A stretch of 5,783 nucleotides of DNA. It comes from an uncultured Chitinophagaceae bacterium. GTDB taxonomy: Bacteria > Bacteroidota > Bacteroidia > Chitinophagales > Chitinophagaceae. Positions 1 to 5,783 of this stretch are shown piece after piece. How positions within the stretch are numbered: position 1 is the stretch's first letter; the number at the start of each line of letters is the position of its first letter. The translations under genes were made by a program, and so were the position numbers. The stretch covers positions 1 through 5,783 of the forward strand of contig CAMPGG010000220.1 in the NCBI GenBank assembly GCA_946885335.1, in the 5' to 3' direction. The notes beneath the pieces are model-generated. The model saw nothing but the letters and a program-made list of their open reading frames with translations. It had not been told where the DNA came from and did not search any database.

Positions 1-117
1 CATCGCATAACTTCAAATACCCGGACCTGCCTACCAAACCCCTTCTCCTATAACACCTTTTCCGTCATGGATTGATTATCATTTCAACCATTTTTTTTTA
101 ATTATCGGCATATATTT

Positions 118-149
118 ATTGTTTTCCAATAAATTTTTAACGATATTTG
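118..149 (+). promoter_or_regulatory. Possible Bacteroidota-type promoter for the DUF2975/HTH pair
   Basis: The primary sigma factor of Bacteroidota recognises about TTTG, 19 bases, then TAnnTTTG. Here ATTG (118-121) is followed by a 20-base spacer and GATATTTG (142-149), which misses one base in each element. Transcription would begin near 155-157, giving a leader of about 20 bases before the ATG at 178. The stretch is AT-rich, so a chance match is quite possible. No other match this good was seen directly before the gene. Confidence 0.25.
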
Positions 150-177
150 AATTCTAATATCAAACTGGCAAATTATT

Positions 178-735
178 ATGGAAATTAAAATCACAACTAA
201 CCAGGTTTTAAAAGTATTGCAGGTACTTTCCTGGATCCTTTTTTTCGGCTTAAGTGTTGAAGCTGGTGCCATTATAGTTAATACCATTATTACACTATTC
301 ATAAACCCAGCTGGTGTAGAAAATTTTTGGGAAGGCTCAGATTATTTATCAAGCCTTTACAAGTTTGACCAGGGATATTTTTTTGTTATTGCGCTGATCA
401 TGATCATTGTGGCCGTATTAAAAGCAATCATGTTTTATTTAATCATCAAACTTTTTGCTGAAAAAAAATTAAACATTTCCCATCCTTTCAGTATGGAGTT
501 AAGACATTTCATTTTAACCATGTCATACCTGGCCTTAGGAATCGGGCTGTTCTCTCATTTTGGTTATAAACATTCAGTATGGCTAACCAAACAAGGGCTC
601 ACAACAGCCGACCTGCAATCATTGAATATTGATGGAGCGGATGTTTGGCTTTTTATGGCAGTTATACTTTTTCTAATTGTACAAATTGTAAAAAGAGGAA
701 TAGAACTTCAAAACGAAATTGATTTAACTATATAG
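178..735 (+). CDS. DUF2975 family four-helix membrane protein
   Basis: This 185-residue integral membrane protein matches the DUF2975 family in length and topology. Hydrophobic helices are visible at about residues 15-42, 67-94, 109-127 and 156-172. The C-terminal signature is typical of the family: a last helix followed by KRGIELQNEIDLTI (172-185). The biochemical role of the family is unknown. It is usually encoded directly beside a small Cro/C1-type regulator, as here, where the next ATG is 3 bases after the TAG. That spacing implies co-transcription and possibly translational coupling. The ATG at 178 is the natural start because it lies just ahead of the first helix; there is no clear Shine-Dalgarno, which is normal for Bacteroidota. 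By inference the pair is a membrane protein with its dedicated regulator, but what it senses or transports cannot be read from the sequence. Confidence 0.88.
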   Translation: MEIKITTNQVLKVLQVLSWILFFGLSVEAGAIIVNTIITLFINPAGVENFWEGSDYLSSLYKFDQGYFFVIALIMIIVAVLKAIMFYLIIKLFAEKKLNISHPFSMELRHFILTMSYLALGIGLFSHFGYKHSVWLTKQGLTTADLQSLNIDGADVWLFMAVILFLIVQIVKRGIELQNEIDLTI

Positions 736-738
736 CTT

Positions 739-948
739 ATGCCGATAATAATAAACTTAGATGTTATGATGGCAAAGCGAAAAATGTCATTAAATGAACT
801 TTCAGAAAAAGTGGGGTTAACACTTTCAAATCTTTCTATTTTAAAAACAGGAAAAGCAAAAGCCATCCGCTTTAGCACACTGGAATCTATATGCGAAGTT
901 TTGAATTGTCAGCCAGGTGACATCCTGGAATATGTTGAAGGAAACTGA
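739..948 (+). CDS. Small Cro/C1-type HTH transcriptional regulator (YozG-like)
   Basis: This 69-residue protein is almost entirely one helix-turn-helix domain of the HTH_26 / YozG type. The N-terminal strand MPIIINLDVMMAKRKM leads into LNELSEKVGLTLSNLSILKT (18-37), which forms the second and recognition helices. The segment FSTLESICEVLNCQPGDILE (45-64) is the conserved end of the fold. There is no sensor or oligomerisation domain beyond this, so any signal must come from a partner or from autoregulation. It lies 3 bases downstream of the DUF2975 gene, the usual arrangement for this family. The ATG at 739 gives the full N-terminal strand; the internal ATGs at 766 and 769 would remove it and are less likely. 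Known of the family: DNA-binding regulators of this size. Inferred: control of its own operon. Confidence 0.9.
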   Translation: MPIIINLDVMMAKRKMSLNELSEKVGLTLSNLSILKTGKAKAIRFSTLESICEVLNCQPGDILEYVEGN

Positions 949-1096
949 TCAAACCAATACCAACATTTAATTTTTAATGGTTGCAAAATAATTATTGAAT
1001 GTATACAAACGGAAGTTACCAGGCGCCACCATTTATTATCAGCAAAAGGAATTCAAAGGAATCGCTATAGCAAAATAATCCGGGTTATTAACCATT

Positions 1097-1786
1097 CTAT
1101 TTACCATCTTTCCTTTGAAAGAAATAAAAGTTCATATTGCCATTTTTTACAAACCCCAGTCTTTCATACAGATCTATTGCCCGGTTGTTATCGGAACGCA
1201 CATGTAAAAAGGGGATCTTCTTTTCTTCCAAAATAGAATTGACCTGGTGTTGAATCAAACGCTGCGCATACCCTCTTCCTAAAAAATCCGGATGCGTACA
1301 TACTGCACTGACTTCCGTATAATCATACACATGAAGTCTTCTCCCGGTCATTGCAACTAAATTATCGTTATTAAATATTCCATGGTAGTGCCCAAAATCA
1401 ATCGTTCTTTTTCCAAAAGGTCCCGGCTTAGTAAGCACGGCAAGATTTACCATTTGATCCACATGTTGTGAATTCAACGGAATTATATCTGAAAAATCAT
1501 TATCAAACTTTTTACCTGACAGGTATAAAAACTGGGATCCGCGGATAAATTGAATCAACTCCCAACCACCTGGTAAATCAATTTCCTGCCTGCTTGCATA
1601 AAGTATATTCCGGTCCGCAGTCAATAACTGGTGCAAATCTTTGAAACCTTCTTCATATTGTTCCGGGAAGCCAACAAAAGGAGAAACATCCGGGTCAAAA
1701 AATTTCACCTGTCCAGATCCAAGAGCTTTATTTGCATCACCAGAAAGCAAAGCATGATATACCGGGTTATCTAAAATTTCATTCAC
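1097..1786 (-). CDS. GNAT family N-acetyltransferase (FR47-like)
   Basis: The protein has a C-terminal GNAT fold that would transfer an acetyl group from acetyl-CoA to an amine; the substrate cannot be told. Numbered from the GTG at 1786 (229 residues), motif A is at about 162-174: VCTHPDFLGRGYA, with the R/QxxGxG/A-like loop that binds the CoA pyrophosphate. Motif B follows at about 193-212: FLHVRSDNNRAIDLYERLGF. The N-terminal 100 residues (NPVYHALLSG..., VSPFVGF) match FR47-like acetyltransferases that carry an extra N-terminal half. The start is uncertain. No in-frame ATG exists between the upstream stop (TAA at 1838-1840) and the conserved region. GTG at 1786 fits the usual family start just before ILDNPVYHALL, while TTG at 1822 would add 12 residues. 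The gene is convergent with the HTH gene, 148 bases away, and divergent from the DUF4386 gene. Confidence 0.85.
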   Translation of the reverse strand: MNEILDNPVYHALLSGDANKALGSGQVKFFDPDVSPFVGFPEQYEEGFKDLHQLLTADRNILYASRQEIDLPGGWELIQFIRGSQFLYLSGKKFDNDFSDIIPLNSQHVDQMVNLAVLTKPGPFGKRTIDFGHYHGIFNNDNLVAMTGRRLHVYDYTEVSAVCTHPDFLGRGYAQRLIQHQVNSILEEKKIPFLHVRSDNNRAIDLYERLGFVKNGNMNFYFFQRKDGK

Positions 1787-1935
1787 ATCGCAAATGTAAT
1801 CTGAGTTAAACGCTGGCAGCAAAAAAATCGGGGTAATTTAAATTTCCAGCAGTACTTTCCTAATGGCAATTCGCATTGGTGCTGAAACTCAAAGGAGTTT
1901 TATAAGTGCAAGCGATTAACATATTGTAACAAAGC

Positions 1936-1961
1936 CTTTATTCATACGTATTTAAATAAAG
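1936..1961. promoter_or_regulatory. AT-rich dyad just upstream of the DUF4386 start
   Basis: CTTTATT (1936-1942) and AATAAAG (1955-1961) are exact reverse complements around a 12-base centre. That centre contains the 8-bp palindrome ATACGTAT (1944-1951). The outer repeat ends 6 bases before the ATG at 1968. It could be a regulator binding site or a weak leader hairpin. In sequence this AT-rich, chance is a real alternative. Confidence 0.2.
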
Positions 1962-1967
1962 CAAACA

Positions 1968-2684
1968 ATGGATTCAAAAATAAAAATGGCAAGAATTGCC
2001 GGATTTCTTTATTTACTGATCATCATTTTTGGACTCATTGCCCAGGTTTTTGTGCGAGACAGCCTGGTTGATTACGATAATGCAACAATAACCGCAGCAA
2101 ATATCCTGGCTGCTGAATTTTGGTTCCGGTTTGGCTTTGTCAGTGAATTGCTGATGCTGGTTTGTGATATAGGTGTAACAACTATTCTATTCATATTATT
2201 TAAAGAAACAAGTAAGAACCTGTCATTACTTTCTACATTCTTCAGACTTACCAGCATCGCTATTTTAGGTTTAACCGCATTGAGTCATTACGCATCTTTA
2301 TTTTTTTTACAGGGTCCTGGATACCTGGATGTATTTAATACCAATCAGCTCAATGCTTTTGCTTTATTTGCTATAAAATTACATGGTGCGGGGTATAATA
2401 TCAGCCTCCTGTTTTTTGGCTTTCACCTGCTCATTCTTGGTTACTTAATTTTTAAATCCAGGATGTTTCCAAAATTTTTAGGCATCCTCCTCTTGCTTGG
2501 AGGCTGCTGTTATATCTTCAACAGTTTTGCTTGGTTTCTTTTTCCAAACCTGGCAAAAATTATATACCCGGCTATCCTTATTCCCTGTGCTATTGGAGAA
2601 TGGATATTTTGCTTTTGGCTGATTATTAAAGCAGTGAATTACAGCGTTGAACCATCACTCATGACGTCCAAACCACACGCATAG
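1968..2684 (+). CDS. DUF4386 family integral membrane protein
   Basis: This 238-residue hydrophobic protein has the DUF4386 layout. Lysines near the N terminus lead into helix 1 (about 9-28, ARIAGFLYLLIIIFGLIAQV). Further helices lie at about 55-77, 87-112, 130-160, 167-190 and 198-221, giving six in all. Features that recur in the family as I know it include the opening ARIAGFLYL, the loop around RDSLV (30-34), and the FRL..I helix start (92-97). No catalytic or metal-binding motif is evident, and the biochemical function of DUF4386 is unknown. The inferred location is the cytoplasmic membrane. The ATG at 1968 is preceded by an AT-rich stretch with no clear Shine-Dalgarno. The gene appears to stand alone: it diverges from the acetyltransferase gene upstream and is separated by 173 bases from the next start downstream. 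Confidence 0.85.
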   Translation: MDSKIKMARIAGFLYLLIIIFGLIAQVFVRDSLVDYDNATITAANILAAEFWFRFGFVSELLMLVCDIGVTTILFILFKETSKNLSLLSTFFRLTSIAILGLTALSHYASLFFLQGPGYLDVFNTNQLNAFALFAIKLHGAGYNISLLFFGFHLLILGYLIFKSRMFPKFLGILLLLGGCCYIFNSFAWFLFPNLAKIIYPAILIPCAIGEWIFCFWLIIKAVNYSVEPSLMTSKPHA

Positions 2685-2777
2685 TCATTGTTCATTGTTG
2701 TATACCGGGATACTCCTTGAAAAATAAAAACACTTTTATTTATTATCTTCATTTTATGATTAAAACTGGTCTTTGAG

Positions 2778-2810
2778 TGGTGGTTTCAGTGACTAAATAC
2801 AATTCCACCA
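2778..2810 (+). promoter_or_regulatory. Possible hairpin in the leader of the DUF1801 gene
   Basis: TGGTGG (2778-2783) and CCACCA (2805-2810) are exact reverse complements with a 21-base loop, a GC-rich stem in an AT-rich leader. CTGGT at 2766-2770 can instead pair with ACCAG at 2807-2811, so two overlapping structures compete. Whether this stretch is transcribed is unknown, because the promoter position is not clear. No known riboswitch or T-box pattern was recognised. Confidence 0.18.
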
Positions 2811-2857
2811 GGCCAGCAACCCTGTTCGAAATAACCCCTTGTAAAAAAATATTTTTT

Positions 2858-3265
2858 ATGGGCAAATTAGCAGAAATTAAAACCAAACAAACTGCTGAAA
2901 GCGTAGACAGTTTCATTGAAAATATACCCAATGAACAAAAGCGAAAAGACAGCCAGGTCATACTTAAAATGATGGAAAAGGCAATGAAGGAAAAACCAAA
3001 AATGTGGGGCAGCTCCATGATCGGTTTTGGAAATGTAAGGTATAAGAGTCCCGCTACCGGCAGGGAAGTGGATTGGTTCAAAATTGGTTTTTCACCACGC
3101 AAAGCCAATATCTCCTTACACCTGATAGATTTAAAACGGCACGAAGATGCATTAACCAAATTAGGTAAGCACAAGACCGGCGTTGGTTGCCTTTATATCA
3201 ATAAACTCGATGACGTGGACACAAAAATTTTGGAAAAAATGATTGCCGCTGCATCAAAAAAATAA
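2858..3265 (+). CDS. DUF1801 domain-containing protein (YdhG-like)
   Basis: This is a 135-residue soluble protein made of a single DUF1801 domain. The N terminus KLAEIKTKQTAESVDSFIEN (3-22) is the usual family opening. It is followed by the helix with RKDSQVILKMME (29-40), the conserved KMWGSSMIGFGNVRYKSP (48-65), and the C-terminal KLGKHKTGVGCLYINKLDDV (101-120). The family is widespread; its members are small stand-alone proteins with no established reaction. The reading frame stays open back to a GTG at 2777, but the 27 extra residues look nothing like the family. The ATG at 2858 puts the start where relatives have it, so I chose that. The run TTGTAAAAAAATATTTTTT directly before it is very AT-rich, as is common before Bacteroidota starts. 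The gene ends 64 bases before the DUF4256 gene on the same strand, so co-transcription is possible but not shown. Confidence 0.87.
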   Translation: MGKLAEIKTKQTAESVDSFIENIPNEQKRKDSQVILKMMEKAMKEKPKMWGSSMIGFGNVRYKSPATGREVDWFKIGFSPRKANISLHLIDLKRHEDALTKLGKHKTGVGCLYINKLDDVDTKILEKMIAAASKK

Positions 3266-3329
3266 GTTTCATTCAAAGCATTTGTCCAATTGTAATTAGC
3301 AGCCTGTTGTAAGCTTTTAAAATAAAAGA

Positions 3330-3905
3330 ATGAGTAAGATAAAAAACAATAAAAAGGAACTGTCATCTTCCCAGCGTGAGCAACTACTTAAAACATTAAA
3401 GTCCCGATTTGAAAAAAACATGCATCGCCATAAAGGTCTTGAATGGGCAAAAATTCAATCAAGGCTTGAAGCAAACACTGAAAAATTATGGTCACTCAAT
3501 GAAATGGAAAGAACAGGTGGTGAGCCGGATGTAGTTGGCCATGATAAAAAAACGGGGGAATACATTTTTTATGATTGTGCGGCTGAAAGTCCAAAAGATC
3601 GCAGAAGTGTTTGTTACGACCGCGAAGCACTTGAATCGAGGAAAGAACACAAACCCGCAAATAATGCTGTTGATATGGCTGCTGACATGGGCATTGAACT
3701 TCTAACAGAAGATGAATACCGGCAGCTGCAGAAGCTTGGCGAATTTGATTTGAAAACATCGAGCTGGATAAAAACCCCTCCGGAAATCAGGGATCTCGGT
3801 GGCGCCTTTTTTTGCGATCGCCGCTACAATCATGTATTTCTTTATCACAATGGCGCACAATCTTATTATGCAGCCAGGGCATTTCGCGGATCATTAAAAG
3901 TTTGA
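3330..3905 (+). CDS. DUF4256 family protein
   Basis: This 191-residue soluble protein is, by my recognition, a full-length member of DUF4256. After a lysine-rich start it has SSSQREQLLKTLKSRFEKNM (12-31) and a strongly conserved core: HKGLEWAKIQSRLEAN (34-49), KLWSLNEMERTGGEPDVVGH (52-71) and YIFYDCAAESP..RRSVCYDREALE (78-102). The C-terminal part has LGGAFFCDRRYNHVFLYHNG (156-175) and ends in SYYAARAFRGSLKV (178-191). Cysteines at 83, 95 and 162 and several His, Asp and Glu residues lie inside the conserved blocks. There is no signal peptide and no membrane helix, so it is probably cytoplasmic. Function is unknown, and no fold with known catalysis is obvious to me. The reading frame is clean and the ATG at 3330 is the only sensible start. 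The neighbours, DUF1801 and DinB genes, give no functional clue. Confidence 0.9.
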   Translation: MSKIKNNKKELSSSQREQLLKTLKSRFEKNMHRHKGLEWAKIQSRLEANTEKLWSLNEMERTGGEPDVVGHDKKTGEYIFYDCAAESPKDRRSVCYDREALESRKEHKPANNAVDMAADMGIELLTEDEYRQLQKLGEFDLKTSSWIKTPPEIRDLGGAFFCDRRYNHVFLYHNGAQSYYAARAFRGSLKV

Positions 3906-3996
3906 TTAAAAAAATAGGTTTGAATTTGATATTTGATTTGGCAGAAAATTCCATTAGAAGTAATTTATATTATTGAATGATTTAAATCAGCATATA

Positions 3997-4464
3997 ATGA
4001 ACAATGAATTGAAAATGTATGCGGCGCAGTTAAATGAAAATTTTGCTGGAGAGCCCTGGTTTGGCAGAAACATCCAGGCTATTCTGAAAGAAATTAATGA
4101 AGATATTGCCAGTCAAAAACCCAACGGCCAGCACAGCATATTGGAACTTCTTTATCATATGATCAACTGGCGTTTGTTTACTATCAACAGGTTGGAAAAA
4201 TCTTCTGCAACGGTTAAATCTTTCGAAGAAAATGACTGGCAGGTATTGGACCACCAGGATAAAAGTCTTTGGCAAAAAGGCATCGATCAACTAAATGATA
4301 CGCAACAAAGATTATTGAATTTGATCAATACAATGAAAGATGAAGATCTGCAAAGCCCGGTTCATGAAAGAGACTATGAAAACAGGACATTGATCAATGG
4401 AATTATACAACACGATATTTATCATTTGGGACAAATAGCTTACATCAAGAAAATGCTTTCCTGA
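3997..4464 (+). CDS. DinB-fold family protein (putative metal-dependent)
   Basis: This 155-residue protein has the pattern of the DinB / DinB_2 four-helix bundle. The helix carrying the first metal ligand is GQHSILELLYHMINWRLFTI (44-63), with His54. The last helix is NGIIQHDIYHLGQIAYIKKM (134-153), with the HxxxH pair His139 and His143. Those three histidines correspond to the metal-binding triad of the fold, so metal binding is likely. Some members of the superfamily use the site for thiol transfer, for example bacillithiol S-transferases, but the substrate here cannot be assigned. The segment WFGRNIQAILKEINEDIASQ (21-40) is the usual first part. The frame extends back to a TTG at 3973, adding eight residues; the ATG at 3997 agrees better with relatives and with start use in this phylum. 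It lies 91 bases after the DUF4256 gene and 59 bases before comEC. Confidence 0.88.
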   Translation: MNNELKMYAAQLNENFAGEPWFGRNIQAILKEINEDIASQKPNGQHSILELLYHMINWRLFTINRLEKSSATVKSFEENDWQVLDHQDKSLWQKGIDQLNDTQQRLLNLINTMKDEDLQSPVHERDYENRTLINGIIQHDIYHLGQIAYIKKMLS

Positions 4465-4496
4465 AAAATCATCCATAATATTTATCCCCTGCCCTA

Positions 4497-4512
4497 AACT
4501 TTTTAAAAAGTT
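4497..4512. repeat. Perfect 16-bp palindrome upstream of comEC
   Basis: AACTTTTTAAAAAGTT is an exact inverted repeat with no spacer. It lies between the DinB-family stop and the comEC start at 4524, 11 bases before that ATG. With no loop it is a poor hairpin, so it suits a dimeric protein binding site better than a terminator. Its low complexity (five T then five A) means chance formation is easier than for a mixed sequence. Confidence 0.4.
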
Positions 4513-4523
4513 GGTTCCGAATA

Positions 4524-5783
4524 ATGCAACCGGCAGGCGCTTCCATATTAAAACGAGCACCCTTTATCAGGCTTTTATTGCCTTTGGTGGCAGGCATCAT
4601 CCTGCAATGGCAGTTACAGTTAACCGTTATATGGTTAGCCGCATTACTTATTACTTCCGTCATATTTACAATTACATTATTTGCTCTCCCGCTTTTTAAA
4701 AAATTTCAATTAGGCTGGTTAACCGGCATTAGTTTTTGCATTTCATTTGCTGCTTTCGGTGGCTTGCTGGCATGGATGCAGGATATCCGCAACCATGAAA
4801 ACTGGTTAGGAAAGTATTATCAGCCAAAACAAACTTTGATCGTCACTTTACAGGAAGATCCTATCCAGAAGAATAAATCCTACAAAGCGCTTGCTTCTGC
4901 AAGATGGTTACATGATGATGGTGTTTTAAAAAAAGTAAAAGGTGACCTGATCATTTATTTTCAAAAAGATTCCGTTATAAAAACTTATAAGTATGGACAA
5001 CAACTGATCTTTCAAAAACCGTTGCAAAACATTCAAAACGCAGGCAATCCGGGTGGCTTTGATTATAAACGATTTTGTCTTTTCCAGGACATCACCCACC
5101 AGGTTTATTTGAAAACGAATGAATTCAAATTACTCCCCGGCCAGGATGCAAATTGGTTTAAACAATTTTTAATAGATACCCGGCAAACAGTAATCGGCAT
5201 TCTTCGTAAAAATATTGTTGGCGAAAAAGAAACCGGTCTTGCCGAAGCCCTGCTGATTGGTTACAAAGATGACCTGGATAAAAATCTTGTTCAGGCGTAT
5301 ACACGTACGGGTGTTGTGCATGTGATCGCCATTTCAGGATTGCATTTAGGCATGATCTATATTATCCTGGTCAGCCTGTTAAAACCATTTAAAAGAAACC
5401 GAAGATCCAAATGGATGGTACCTGTCATCATTGTTTTATTTCTATGGTTATTTACACTGCTGGCGGGTGCGCAGCCTTCCGTCCTTCGGTCTGCATTGAT
5501 GTTTACCTGCATCGTTCTGGGTGAAAATTTTTCTCGCAAAACTTCAATTTATAATACACTTTCTCTTTCCGCATTTATTTTGTTATGCATTAATCCATAT
5601 TATTTGTGGGATGTTGGATTTCAACTTTCCTATGCGGCCGTTTTAAGCATTGTCATTTTTATGCAACCGATTTACAAATTGATTTATATAAAAAATAAAT
5701 TGCTGGATAATTTCTGGAAGCTGAATGCGGTAACTATATCGGCACAGATCTTAACTATCCCGATTAGCGTTTATCATTTTCAC
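4524..5783 (+). CDS. comEC: ComEC/Rec2 family DNA-uptake protein, cut by the window's right edge
   Basis: ComEC forms the inner-membrane channel that passes single-stranded DNA into the cell during natural transformation. The 420 codons seen begin with two or three close hydrophobic segments (about 14-29, 34-56, 64-85). A soluble region of the DUF4131 / OB-like type follows, with its hallmark NAGNPGGFDYKRFCLFQDI (172-190). The polytopic Competence domain then starts with ALLIGYKDDL (242-251), VVHVIAISGLHLGM (264-277), LLAGAQPSVLRSALM (312-326) and DVGFQLSYAAVLSI (363-376), all diagnostic for ComEC. The frame is open to the last base, so the rest of the channel and any C-terminal metallo-beta-lactamase-like domain lie outside. 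In many Bacteroidota that last domain is present, but it cannot be judged here. The ATG at 4524 gives the typical LKRAPFIRLLLPLVAGI opening. No Shine-Dalgarno is seen; a 16-bp palindrome precedes the start. Confidence 0.93.
   Translation, partial: MQPAGASILKRAPFIRLLLPLVAGIILQWQLQLTVIWLAALLITSVIFTITLFALPLFKKFQLGWLTGISFCISFAAFGGLLAWMQDIRNHENWLGKYYQPKQTLIVTLQEDPIQKNKSYKALASARWLHDDGVLKKVKGDLIIYFQKDSVIKTYKYGQQLIFQKPLQNIQNAGNPGGFDYKRFCLFQDITHQVYLKTNEFKLLPGQDANWFKQFLIDTRQTVIGILRKNIVGEKETGLAEALLIGYKDDLDKNLVQAYTRTGVVHVIAISGLHLGMIYIILVSLLKPFKRNRRSKWMVPVIIVLFLWLFTLLAGAQPSVLRSALMFTCIVLGENFSRKTSIYNTLSLSAFILLCINPYYLWDVGFQLSYAAVLSIVIFMQPIYKLIYIKNKLLDNFWKLNAVTISAQILTIPISVYHFH

Noticed and set aside
1..75. 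Possible 3' end of an upstream plus-strand gene: one frame is open to TAA at 51-53 and another to TGA at 73-75.
   Set aside because: Only 16 to 24 codons are visible in either frame. The first of these frames looks slightly more protein-like, but no family motif can be recognised, so choosing one would be a guess.
949..1096. Bidirectional terminator between the convergent HTH and acetyltransferase genes.
   Set aside because: Only short, mismatched A-T stems are visible (for example around CATTTAATTTTTAATG near 963-978). Nothing GC-rich with a flanking T-tract was found.
2722..2741. Hairpin AAATAAAA-ACAC-TTTTATTT after the DUF4386 gene as a terminator.
   Set aside because: The stem is purely A-T and would be too weak for an intrinsic terminator. 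Such inverted A/T runs are expected by chance in this composition.
2777..2857. Upstream extension of the DUF1801 protein from a GTG at 2777.
   Set aside because: The 27 added residues do not resemble the family, whose usual opening begins exactly at the ATG at 2858.
2749..3174. 141-codon open frame on the minus strand.
   Set aside because: It lies antisense to the DUF1801 gene and its leader. The plus-strand protein matches a known family, and the antisense product resembles none.
3496..3759. 87-codon minus-strand open frame inside the DUF4256 gene, and similar frames inside the DinB and ComEC genes.
   Set aside because: They are shadows of strongly supported plus-strand genes, with compositions typical of antisense translation.
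1..5783. Novel multi-gene defence, toxin-antitoxin or mobile system.
   Set aside because: Every sizeable gene matches a known family. There are no transposase, integrase, nuclease, reverse transcriptase or CRISPR-like repeats. The HTH gene is paired with a DUF2975 membrane protein rather than with a toxin-like partner.

Overview
The window looks like ordinary chromosomal DNA from a member of the Bacteroidota, most likely the Chitinophagaceae or a close relative. This rests on several things: the AT-rich composition, the near absence of Shine-Dalgarno sequences before clear starts, the ComEC type at the right edge, and the closeness of the small proteins (DUF2975/HTH pair, DUF4256, DUF1801, DinB) to forms I know from that phylum. 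The taxon is an inference; there is no rRNA or other marker gene here.

Layout, left to right. Bases 1-177 hold no gene I can support, only a possible weak promoter. A tight two-gene unit follows: a four-helix membrane protein of the DUF2975 family (178-735) and, 3 bases later, a 69-residue Cro/C1-type helix-turn-helix regulator (739-948). A GNAT acetyltransferase lies on the minus strand (about 1097-1786), convergent with that pair and with an unclear start. After a divergent intergenic stretch comes a six-helix DUF4386 membrane protein (1968-2684). Next is a row of small plus-strand genes with gaps of 60-170 bases: DUF1801 (2858-3265), DUF4256 (3330-3905) and a DinB-fold protein (3997-4464). 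The last gene, a ComEC/Rec2-family DNA-uptake channel, starts at 4524 and runs off the right edge after 420 codons.

Only the HTH/DUF2975 pair looks like a functional unit, since its gene order and spacing are typical of that family pair. The others read as independent accessory or housekeeping genes that happen to be adjacent. I see no insertion sequence, CRISPR array, tRNA, rRNA, phage gene or attachment site. I found no convincing new multi-gene system. The points worth a second look are small: the GNAT start, a perfect 16-bp palindrome just before comEC, dyads in two leaders, and several families whose biochemical role is unknown.
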